This document shows, one piece after another, positions 1-9,236 of a stretch of 34,776 bases of DNA. Positions within the stretch are counted from its first letter, which is position 1, and each line of letters starts with the position of its first letter. The position numbers were made by a program, and so were the translations under genes. The notes below the pieces were generated by a model. It was not told where the DNA came from. It saw only the letters and a program-made list of their open reading frames with translations, and did no database searches. This DNA comes from Melampsora larici-populina 98AG31. Lineage: Eukaryota > Basidiomycota > Pucciniomycetes > Pucciniales > Melampsoraceae. Location: contig NW_006768774.1 in assembly GCF_000204055.1 (NCBI RefSeq), forward strand, positions 805,152 through 839,927. Reading direction: 5' to 3'.

Positions 1-548
1 GGGCCTAGTAGCAAAATCTAGGCCCTGGTCTGGTGTCCCACCGACCGCACGATCACCGAGTGATCGTGTGGTGGGTGGCAGCTGCTAGACCACCTAAATC
101 CTAGGTGGTCTACCTTTTAAAGGTAGACCTCCTAGCAGGTAGGTGGTCTCTTCATCGCACAATCACCGAGTGATTGTGCGATGAAGGCTGGGGCCTAGTA
201 GCAAAATCTAGGCCCTGGTCTGGTGTTCCACCGACCGCACAATCACCAAGTGATTGTGCGGTGGGTGGCAGCTGGCTAGACCACCTAAATCCTAGGTGGT
301 CTACCTTTTAAAGGTAGAGAACCTAGCAGTTAGGTGGCCAGGTCAGTTCCTGGACCACCTAGTAGCCAGATCTAGGCCCCGGTCTGGTGTTCCTCCACCG
401 TACGATCACCGAGTGATCGTGCGGTGGGTGGCAGCTGCTTGACCACCTAAATCCTAGGTGGTCTACCTTTTAAAGGTAGACCACCTAGCAGGTAGGTGGT
501 CTCTTCATCGCACAATCACTCGGTGATCGTGCGATGAAGGCTGGGGCC
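1..548. repeat. Palindrome-rich satellite, about three units
   Basis: Unit 1 spans 1-190, unit 2 about 191-353 and unit 3 about 354-548. Each unit opens with or near the inverted pair GGGCCTAG/CTAGGCCC and holds several hairpins: CACGATCAC/GTGATCGTG around CGA (48-68), TAGACCACCTA/TAGGTGGTCTA, and CTACCTTT/AAAGGTAG. Units 1 and 3 also carry a long hairpin with 17-bp arms (150-186 and 503-539). Unit 2 lacks it and instead has CCAGG/CCTGG at 338-353. No coding potential is visible. It could be a satellite or a cluster of palindromic miniature elements; the left edge is cut by the window. Confidence 0.85.
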
Positions 549-1144
549 AAGAAATCACGTCTGGGCCCCAGTAGTGCCTATTTTCCCAATCGAATTCAAG
601 CTCCTTATCGATATCCTTCCTGATCTTGATATTTAGAGAACCTATTTTTCCTTGCCTTTCATTCCTCCAAGTCTTCACTCACTCGCAATCAATTGAGCTT
701 AAGGCAAATCCCAAATGCCACATTGATTGAATTTCCAATTTTTGAATTTAGGTTGGTTTTATATCAAAGTAAGTGGATTTCATTTTGATTATTCTTCTTG
801 GAACTTCTTAATTCTTAATTCTTGAACGTTTGGACGATAAATTCTGAAGTAAGACTAAAGTAAAATGATATCTCTTTTCTTTTCTTTTAGTCATTGTTAT
901 CAAATAAAGTCTTACAACCTCAGAGTGGAAGTTACGAACCTGTGCGTTAGCAACATATTTTGATCTCATCCTTCACCCAAAAAATAATGAAGTGACTTTT
1001 TTGAAAAATACAATCGTAGACAAGGCTAGTAGTAGTCGATCAAAAATGTAAGTTTTATTTTCACCAAGCTTCATCCCTCAATATAATACCTCATTGAAAA
1101 ACCAATTCCACATCTCATTGATTTTTTTTTGGTTTACTTTACAG
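549..1144. other. AT-rich stretch without a gene
   Basis: This stretch follows the satellite. It is AT-rich and has no sustained open frame. A pyrimidine run ending in acag at 1144 could be a splice acceptor for the exon-like segment that follows. Nothing else is supported here. Confidence 0.5.
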
Positions 1145-1665
1145 TTGGAGATGATGCAGTTCTACAACTATGGAAACATGAAAATGGGTATATAATTAAT
1201 AGAGCTACTAACCTTTGTTTAGATTATGAACATGGAAATTATAAACAATTAGGATATGTAATACCTTTTGTTTTTCCTTTTCAACTTTACTTCTTTTATA
1301 ATCACTGATGAGTTTCTTATGATCATATTTTTGGGACGGTTCATGTTTTTAGTGCTATACATAGTAAGCCTTCCATCCCGTAAAATAAAAATATCATGTT
1401 CATTACAATCATTTATATTTTGCTTACCTTGGATTTGGTTACAATATTTGAACTTTAACTACATTATCATAGTCTGTCAATGGCATAGAAAAGTAGGAAA
1501 AGATGCACACAATCAAGTAAGCAATCAGAATTTCTAAACTGTTAACCAAGCTTTCCTACAAAACCTAAACAACTCGTCAATTTTTTCTTTACTTAGAAAT
1601 GGCTTTATCGTACTCATAATTTAATTGCATGTGTAGACGACATCAACCGAGTCTTAGACATCAAA
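1145..1665 (+). pseudogene. Exon-like fragments of an unidentified protein
   Basis: Two segments read like exons with plausible splice signals. The first, 1145-1257, follows a pyrimidine tract plus ACAG and ends before GTAATA; its frame includes VLQLWKHENGYIINRATNLC. The second, 1597-1665, lies between TTAG and GTAAGT and encodes 23 residues including KWLYRTHNLIACVDDINRVL. The GYIINRATNLCLD stretch resembles the repeats of ricin-type beta-trefoil lectins, but one short match is weak. Between them another open stretch (IFGTVHVFSAIH, about 1321-1370) does not join cleanly in frame. I cannot assemble a complete gene. It may be a decayed host gene or part of a transposon protein. Confidence 0.3.
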
Positions 1666-2188
1666 GTAAGTACAAAGAGAATCATGTATCGTCGATTTTT
1701 GTGTCAATCATCTTACTTAATCTTGTCGGCCGTTCTAGAGTCCATAAATGGTTTGACCAATCTCTAAAAACCCCAAAAAAGCCACAGCACATTGATGAAG
1801 ACGGCTCTACCAAGTCCTGTGTGAAAGATCAAATATCAATTCAAACAGTTGAAATCTTGTCATCAATTTTTCAAATGTCAGAGAATACATGAAAACTCAT
1901 GTTCACAATAATAAGTTTGAAGGATGTTTAAAACTTGTTTCGCTTGACCTAGTGTAGTAGCTATGATTTCAAAGAGATGAGAGTCAGTGGATTAGAAATA
2001 AAGTCACATAAGAATAAAAATACTAACATTGACCAGATGCATTAGGGACTTTAGATGAACCAAAGTCAATGAGTAAAGTAAGTGCCTCTACACCAGGTGG
2101 CATCAAATCAATAGTCCTTTCAAGACACCAGACAACAAATTTAATTTGTTTGAAGGCAAATCAAGAGTCTCAATCATCAAATTGTCAA

Positions 2189-2389
2189 GGAATTCTGGAC
2201 ACACTCAGAAAGCTACTAAGATATTTTATGCTGAGGCGGACAAAAGCAAGCGACCTACAAGATTTACCTCCTATATACCATGAGACCATTTTATTGGATA
2301 TACATCCCCAATTCAAACAAGTATATCAGCAACATTACCAAAGATTTATTCAGGAATTCGGTAGGGACTCTCAAATCCAACATAAATGA
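2189..2389 (+). pseudogene. SNF2-family helicase fragment
   Basis: About 65 residues match the region between the two helicase lobes of SNF2-type ATPases. The sequence shows LRYFMLRRTKASDLQDLPP followed by a stretch like the usual 'QFKQVYQQHYQRF' region. In the family, the LRRTK...LPP segment follows the first RecA lobe and acts in chromatin remodelling or repair. Neither the Walker A/DExH lobe nor the C-terminal helicase lobe is in the neighbourhood. The frame closes with TGA at 2387-2389, just before the minisatellite. It is best read as a decayed or transposed gene fragment. The exact SNF2 subfamily cannot be told from this piece. Confidence 0.55.
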
Positions 2390-2403
2390 TTTGATGAGGA
2401 TTG

Positions 2404-2756
2404 CAGAAGATTGAGGACAGTCAAAGAAGATTAAGGGCGGTGGACAAAGAATACAAACAAAGAAGAAGATTGAGGATGGTTGACAACAAAACTAGAAGAT
2501 CAAGGATGGTTGACAAAGAAAGAAGAAGATTGAGGATGGATGACAAAGATTGAAGAAGATCAAGGATGGTTGACAAAGATTGAGGAAGATCGAGGACGGT
2601 TGACAAAGATTGAGGAAGACCAAGGACGGTTGACAAAGAAAAAAGAAGATCGAGGACAGTTGACAAAGATTGAGGAAGATCAAGGACGGTTGACAAAGAT
2701 TGAGGAAGATCAAGGACGGTTGACAAAGATTGAGGAAGATCGAAGACAATCAAAGA
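2404..2756. repeat. 30-bp minisatellite
   Basis: The unit is close to gattgaggaagatcaaggac plus ggttgacaaa. The cleanest copies lie between about 2540 and 2750, with more divergent ones upstream to 2404. Because 30 is divisible by three, frames stay open on both strands (plus-strand peptide repeat TKIEEDQGRL; minus-strand DLPQSLSTVL). No start context or conserved flank suggests a real protein. Confidence 0.85.
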
Positions 2757-3560
2757 GGATTGATGATGATGAAAGAGGTTTTGGAGGAGAGCAAAACAGG
2801 AAGCAGGTACTTTGAAGCTCTTGAGACAGATGGTAGAATGTCTCTGGTTGGAGCTGTTGATACCTGTGAGACCGAGCTTGTAGCTAGTTGGCCAAAATGT
2901 GGCTTTTGGCTGCAGTAGAATCTAACATTGGTGTTTGAATTGTACAGTTTGAGAAATGTATTTTTTGGTTTTTGGTTTTTGATTTTTGGTTTTTTGATTT
3001 TTTGGTTTTTGGTGTTGCTGGTACTTTTTGTCGAAAGGTGACAATGCAATGAAAACGGTGTTGACTACTGGAAATTTGGGCAAAAAGGGGTTTCTGCCAT
3101 GACTTTTACCCCAGTACAGGGGTTTTATCCCTGTATTTGAGTATTTTCTGTAGTTTTGTCTTTGATTTTTGAATTTTGCACCCGGGAATTGTGATTTTTG
3201 ATTTTTGAAATTTCGCATTGTCACTTTGGAACGTCTCGCATTCCGTATTTTTTCAATCCAAGAGAAGACAAATGAGTTGGTTTTTTCAAGTTTGAAGAAA
3301 ACCCATAATTCTGGACTTCAGCGGCTTTGAGTGATGTCGTACCAAACACACTTTGCTTGGGTACACGCCTTGAGGCAGACGTGGTCTGCCTGCAGATCGT
3401 CAGGTAGATGCCTCACCAGTCTACGCCTGCGAGGTTGGAGGCAACCGAACGGACTTTTACTCCCTGGTAACCTTTAAGTATCTCTCCTAGTTTTCCTCTC
3501 CCAAGTTTTCTCTCTTTTCTGCTCATATATTCCTCTTCTCAAGTTCAAAACACACTGGCA
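2757..3560. other. Low-complexity T/G-rich stretch without a gene
   Basis: 2950-3020 is a run of short T/G words such as tttttggttttt. Similar words recur at about 3160-3215. A GC-richer patch at 3360-3450 carries a hairpin, listed separately. 3480-3560 is pyrimidine-rich and could be a leader for the ORF at 3568. No gene is recognised. Confidence 0.5.
3373..3391. repeat. Short inverted repeat AGGCAGAC/GTCTGCCT
   Basis: Perfect 8-bp arms (3373-3380 and 3384-3391) flank GTG. A second pair TGAGGCA/TGCCTCA starts two bases earlier, at 3371. The CAGAC/GTCTG core recurs in the 225-bp repeat at 4257-4481 and 20716-20940, so this may be a related fragment. Confidence 0.6.
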
Positions 3561-3567
3561 AGCATGA

Positions 3568-3933
3568 ATGCATATAGAGCAAGAAAATAGCGGATCTTTC
3601 TTAAAGCTCTACAAGAAACAGCAAAGAACTCTAGAAAAGAACTTGGAAAAGGAGAAGAAAGAAAGACTACAAAAAGCGGAAAAAGAAAACAAAAGGAAGA
3701 AACAGCAGGAAGAAAGAGCTAGAAGAGCGGCTTCAAGGATACCAATCTCACCACTCAATAAAAACCTGGAAATGTCAAAATTGAACACAGTGATTGAGGA
3801 ATCAAAAGAATCGGTCGGTATCAATGGAGATCAAATTGAAGGAGGCATAGAGGAAACAGGGGGAGGAATGGAAAGCACCTCAGCACATTTCAATGGAACC
3901 AAAGACCCGTCTGCATGCCAGAATCTAGATTGA
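3568..3933 (+). CDS. Lys/Glu-rich ORF, possible retroelement gag N-terminus
   Basis: The ORF encodes 121 residues. Residues 15-57 are strongly charged (LYKKQQRTLEKNLEKEKKER and onward) and look like a coiled coil or nucleic-acid-binding helix. The rest is acidic and Ser/Gly-rich without a recognised domain. The first ATG (3564) is in another frame and closes after nine codons. The pyrimidine-rich leader before it resembles retrotransposon gag leaders, and a decayed Lys-rich gag lies at 21145, but the two cannot be aligned by eye. It could be a non-functional open stretch in repeat DNA. Confidence 0.3.
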   Translation: MHIEQENSGSFLKLYKKQQRTLEKNLEKEKKERLQKAEKENKRKKQQEERARRAASRIPISPLNKNLEMSKLNTVIEESKESVGINGDQIEGGIEETGGGMESTSAHFNGTKDPSACQNLD

Positions 3934-4256
3934 CCGCCAAATCTACGAGTCCAAATAAAACGGTCAGACTTGACGTCTACCTTGGAGTATCTAGTGGAGG
4001 ATAAAAAAGAGGTGAACATGGAGGGCTTTATGGAAAGAAACAACTGTAAGTGTGATTACTTACACCTCCGTAAATCCGCCCAAATCCCCCCATCCCAATC
4101 ATGATGACAAGTACCACAAATCCTCCAGAAATATACCAATTCTGTCAAGTGTGTGGTCAAAGGTTACAGCCCTTCTCATCACATAAATGATCAAAGGTTT
4201 TGATCCTTCTCATACATCAATGATGAAAGCCCTCAAAAGGAAAACTCCAGCCAAAG

Positions 4257-4481
4257 CACCTCTGGCTACTAGACTCCTGGGATATCATCCGGAGGAAAAT
4301 GAGACGTATTGGTCGGACTCTATCCGTATCTCACTGCCAGACGCACATACGCGTGCGTCATGTCATTTCGCGTCTGATTTCCATATCCATCCACGCAGAG
4401 TCCGACATCCAGACGTGTCCTGGCCTCAGACGTGTCTATGAGGCTAGCCAGACCTGTCTGGCCTCCAAACCCAGTGGTCTT
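4257..4481 (+). repeat. 225-bp GC-rich palindromic repeat, copy A
   Basis: This is the same length as copy B (20716-20940) and matches it in inverted orientation with about nine mismatches and no gap, so roughly 96% identity counted by eye. It contains CCAGAC/GTCTGG, AGAC/GTCT and GACGCAC/GTGCGTC inverted pairs. Its edges carry imperfect inverted ends, ACCTCTGGCT on the left and ACCACTGGGT read inward from the right (8 of 10 match), so it may be a MITE. No flanking target duplication was identified. Confidence 0.8.
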
Positions 4482-4841
4482 ACCAGTCTTTGAGGCCTTC
4501 TACGACCGATTGTACAAATGTAATTCCCTTATCTCCCACTCTTTCATTAACTTTATCAACAACGGCCTATCAAGACCAAATCATTTTGAATTCTGAATCA
4601 AAACCAAGGACTCAATCATCAATATCAAGCAAACCCTTGTTTTTTAACTCATTTCGACAAATCGAATCGCAAAGACATTTCAACCAATCGAACCGCAAAG
4701 ACAACTATGTACAGGCACCTATAGACAAATCATGATGAGTCAACCTCAATCAACACAATCAACCTAAACGCAAAAACACACATTTTATACAACTATTTAC
4801 ATATCTGTCTCTCATCAAAATGATCAAATTCATAACTCAAT
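4482..4841. other. Stretch downstream of the KDZ gene
   Basis: AT-rich DNA lies between repeat copy A and the end of the minus-strand KDZ gene. It would hold that gene's 3' UTR and the transposon's terminal repeat. No terminal inverted repeat was found by eye. Confidence 0.4.
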
Positions 4842-7800
4842 TTAAAGATCATCAGCAAATGGGTCGTCCCCACCTCCATCAGGCTCTTCCACCTCAAACC
4901 CAAACTCATCAGCCTCAAACACCTCGACCTCATCCCGTGGCAGCCTCAATTCCTCCTCTTCCTCCCCCCACATTAGCATCCTATGCTCCAGCATCTCCTG
5001 ATCATCCAGCGCCTCGGCTTGAAGACTACGTGCGTTCACATTAACCTCCCACTCCCTTTGGCACTTCTCAATCAGCCTGTCCCAATCACGTGCTAATGAA
5101 TTGTTGAATTCAGAAGTCGAGCTCGAGTACGGCGCTGTTTCTCTTAGCAAACCGAGCATGTGTACATTCCATGACATCCAGTCTCGACTGTGAAGCTGGC
5201 GAAGATTTATCTCTGCTGCCTTCAAAACGGTTCGACTTTAATTCCATACATCTTTTGCTTGTCGACCCCCAGGCTGAACCAAATCGATTGGACTTTCTAT
5301 TCCATGACATTCTGGGTCCCATTCTGTAATTACAAGTTGTAACGTAATTCATCAAATCAGTCGCAGACCTGTACCACTTCATTATGTTATGTGCACAAAT
5401 GATACAACTTACCTTTGGTAGATAAAGTAGAAATACAATCAAAGCTCTGGTCCGTTTTGAGGGCATATAGCATCATTTGGCGGATCTCCCTGCTGATGCG
5501 GCGGAGCTCTTCAGAACAACTTCGCTGTTCTAAAAAGGCTTGAATACCTTCTATAGTGCCTTGGTCAACAGCCCAAGCCTCCGCTGGATGTGAGAGTGAC
5601 CCCATGCTCCAGAATTCATCCTCAATTGACAACTCCTTTGTCTCTCCGAACGAAGGACACAGTAAGTAACTGACAGGCAAGATTGCATTATACTTTGACA
5701 CTTGTAATTTGAATGAATCATACTTCTTCTTGAATAAGTTATGTTTGTTTCTCATGAACTGCTTGAGACTCTGTTGTACGCGAGTGCCTAACAACATCCA
5801 AATGCATTTGAAACATCACTCTGAATTGATTCAAAAATAACAAACTCGTAATCGAAAGGTAGAAGTTATGTACCTTGGCCATGCTTGTCCCATCGTCTTT
5901 GAGCCTCTAAAATCCCCACCTTGGCTTCATACAGCCTCTGCTTTGCCATACGAACTCGGATGAGCGCCCGAGCCTTAGCATCTACCAGATCGTACAGTGC
6001 ATGAGACTTTTGAAGGGAAATACAAAAGGCAAAACTTGTACTTACTGGTGGCTGCTTTGAGAGTGCGAAACTCTTCGCTTCCTAAATCAGCCACCATGGT
6101 TGCGATTGCCTCTTCAAATGCTACAATTGAACCTGGCAGAGTGAGTGCCTGCTCTCGTTCCGATTCAGTTGTATTCGGATCACGAGTGTTCCTCAGACTT
6201 GCAAGTTTCACACTGTTTCCAATTGTACATATATCAGCTTGGTACAGCTTCGTACTGAAAGTGAGGAGGGAAGATGCAATTCACTGTGATTCTTGCAACT
6301 TCTCCTCAAGATCAAGCAAATGAACTAATCGCTCCTCAAATTTGAGACGACTCTCGTCTGCCATGGCGGCCAGTTGCAGAGCTCTCTGTCTGGCCCACTG
6401 AGCGGCAAAATAGTCCTGAGTGTAGCGTGGATCGGACTGCAACAAATCGTTTAATGTCTTAGTAGCTTTTAAGCTACGTTCCCTAGCATGCGTCAATTTC
6501 TCTCGAGCGGAACCAACTAATTATACACACAATACAATGCATCAGCTAAAAGTGTGATGTGGTAAGTACAAAGAGACTGACTTGACTCTCACCTGCATTA
6601 CCGCGCAAAAGACTGTTTCGATGCTTCAATCGGAGATGTAAGGTGATCAATCGATGCTGTTTTGTTGAGTACCTATTTGGCATAACCAACGGAGACAAAA
6701 AAGACCAGTCACGCTCAAGACCCTCGCCATCCGAGAGTCCCCAGCCCTTGTTGAGGCGAGGGTTATATTCCAATTGACACGACCACCTGTGCACATATGA
6801 GTGGAATACACTCGTGCCAAATTTCAGCTGCTCGTTTCGGAACAGTGCATTCTAAGTTGAGACCTTCTGTCAGTAACAAGTAAGATAAATACAAAAGATA
6901 CTGGCTGATTCAAAAATACCTTCTTGAGACTCTTCTCCAAAGTACAGCCAATATCATACAATATACCAAGCCGCTTTGGGCGGTCTACTTCGGATTGTCC
7001 CGCTACAAATCCTAAGATTTCATCGAGGAGGGCAAGAACATAATACTGCCTGTAATTGTCAAACACGAGTATTTATTAATGAACATTCATCAATGATAAA
7101 AACAAGTGTGTACTTGCTTTTCACCGCTTTGTACAACGTTCACAAACCGCAGGATATGATCGTGGCGGCAACCCATACCAATCAGGCCGGTTTCGTTGCA
7201 GGCTTTCCAAGTGGTACCTGCTCGGTGATCTGCAGCAGCTGTGTGCTGTGCACTGCACGGATCCTGTTTCAAAATGTACTCTGAAGTTAGAATGATACAG
7301 TCAAAACTTATTAACCTAGATACGACTCACTGAAGCAACTGATTTCTTATTGGTTTCGGTTGGTGCCCACTTCTCTACTTTGGCAGGTTTCATGAATAAA
7401 GGTGGATATGCCGGTTTGCGTTTGTCGGACTCACGACTTGCTGCTTTGTGTCTTCGATGTTGAAAGTTACCATCGAAGCATATTATGTAGTCAGGTTCAT
7501 CCTGCTCATTATTATCCTGGAGAGGACCAAAGCATCGGGGGCAGTTGGAAGCCAGCTTGTCCAAATGCGAGAGGTCCAGTGCCAAGTCACAAAGCTCGTC
7601 CTCCATTAGCAACATGTGTCGATAAACATCAACAGCGGCAGATAGGGTTTTTCGCCAGAGCCGGGGCTACAACTCATATGTAGTATATACATATGGTCAG
7701 GTTTGAGTTTCAAGTTTGTAGGAATAAGGCCAAGGAAATGACTGACCTGAGTTGTTCCGGCCACAAGAATAAGAGGGCTACTGGCATCTAGAAAGGTGTC

Positions 7801-8643
7801 TAGTCCCAATGCAAACCCTTGCATGCGAATGCTGCACTGTTCCCACAGTGTGTGGTGGAATCGAAGAAGCCAAATGGAAAACGCGGTTTGAGGATGAACC
7901 GGTGATCCCCCAACGTATCCCATTCGGATCAGCCTCACTTGGTCACTGGTGCATTGGCAAAACTTGATCTCTTTCTCGTCACGAGCTATGTACAGTATCC
8001 GTACATTCAAATTAATGCTGGCTGATATTTAATTTGACAATAAATCATGAGACTCACAGAGAATATCCACTAGGTCGACTGATCGTGTTGTACGATCTCC
8101 AACACCACAAGCACAAGTGTCATTAAAATCTTCATTCCAATTTTGAAGATCACCCCATCGTGCGGTCCTTGACGACTGGGTCATGAAAGCCACAAACATT
8201 GGGCCAAGTACCTTCTTCCACCGAAGGTGCTCAAGCAGCTGCTTGGATTGGTAATAAGTTCCCCTGATGTACTCTCCAAAGGACACGTGAAATCCTCCAA
8301 CCAATGGAGGAGTAGGTTCTCGAGGTTCGCTATCTTCAGACGGAGACGACGGTGTTTCAAAACGGTATATATACGACATGGCATCTGCCTCATTGTTCTT
8401 GGATTCGGAAGTTTGATCGTGATCAGGGCCACCTGTGTTTGGATCGACCGGATTGTTCTGGTTTGCATGCCGGTTCGCGGTAAGAGCATTATGAAGATTT
8501 TCCGCGTTCTGAAGTGCTGTTCGAGATTCCACAGCCGCAAGATCATTAGCAACTCTCTGAGAAGGGCCAACATCTGCTCCTCGTGCCCGTGGCCGCTTGG
8601 TTTGAGGACCAAGTGGGCACTTGATGACTCGACCTTTTCCCAT
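4842..8643 (-). CDS. KDZ-family transposase, 11 exons, one internal stop
   Basis: This is a transposase of the Kyakuja-Dileera-Zisupton superfamily, an RNase H-fold cut-and-paste enzyme. Exons by frame and GT-AG sites are 8643-8058, 7985-7747, 7666-7331, 7263-7114, 7045-6920, 6851-6593, 6516-6285, 6212-6046, 5981-5874, 5787-5413 and 5323-4842, summing to 3060 nt (1019 codons plus stop). Exons 1-2 carry the CxC cluster (CACG, FCQCTS). Exon 3 has NCPRCFGP and the first catalytic Asp in FDGNFQHRR. Exon 4 has TGLIGMGCRHD, exon 5 YDIGC, and exon 6 GWGLSDGEGLERDWS with the catalytic Glu. The C-terminus is acidic and helical. Start MGKGRVIKC is the first ATG of the open frame. One in-frame TAA (5238-5240) would remove the last 132 residues while leaving the catalytic core. 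Family assignment is firm; exact splice sites are inferred. Confidence 0.88.
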
Positions 8644-9236
8644 TTTAGATACTTATTCTTCAAGCCGATAAAATGAGACAAACAATGAAGACCAAGGTGA
8701 GTTGTTGAACTGAATCAAAAAAATTAGGATTGCCTCTTGCACGAGGAACGACATGCTAGAAATGTCCATGTGTAAGTAACGTCATGTGAGAAGAAGTAAC
8801 CAAAGGGGAAGATTTCCAATAAGTTACAAATCCGGAAGGACCACAGACTCTCGCATGGTGAGAGATCCTCTGAGCCTAACATCATATGGATGGTATAGGC
8901 TCGGGCTTGAAACTCTTCCCCCCTCTCTAACACTTTCTGAATTGTTAGACTTCTCAGTAGAACTAACATATCATTTCTACCTATCTGTTTACTCTTGTCT
9001 GATTGAACACATCTTATTACTGTAGCTAACTATTACCTTTATTATTTTCATGACTTTATTCTATCTTTCAACTCACTACTTACTTTAGTCTTTCAACTCA
9101 CTACATACTTTAAACGCTAGACACAGAAGAAGGAACTCACCGAATTAAGAAGACCTTCTTTAGACGCGTAAACCATCATCAGAAACTCAGAAGACAAGAA
9201 GATCTACGAAGTCCAAATACATACAGTACATTACAG
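8644..9236. other. Spacer between KDZ gene and DIRS-like element
   Basis: This stretch holds the presumed KDZ promoter side and the 5' leader or terminus of the DIRS-like element. A two-copy tandem repeat of 25 bp (tctttcaactcactac plus nine bases) lies at 9064-9113. I looked for an inverted or direct match to 15318-15870, as expected for DIRS termini, and did not find a convincing one by eye. Confidence 0.4.

Noticed and set aside
2404..2756. CRISPR-like array
   Set aside because: Units are contiguous 30-bp tandem copies without unique spacers, and the window is clearly eukaryotic.
2421..2815. Repeat-protein genes on both strands
   Set aside because: Open frames follow automatically from a repeat length divisible by three; no start context or conserved flank supports them.
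4187..4493. Two small ORFs over repeat copy A
   Set aside because: They read through palindromic repeat DNA, and copy B on the other strand yields a similar artefact.
6255..6284. A 30-nt intron in the KDZ gene
   Set aside because: It is too short. Using the acceptor at 6213 gives a 72-nt intron in the same phase, like the other introns.
8227..8676. 149-codon plus-strand ORF
   Set aside because: It is the shadow of KDZ exon 1, whose minus-strand frame has family motifs downstream and consistent splicing.
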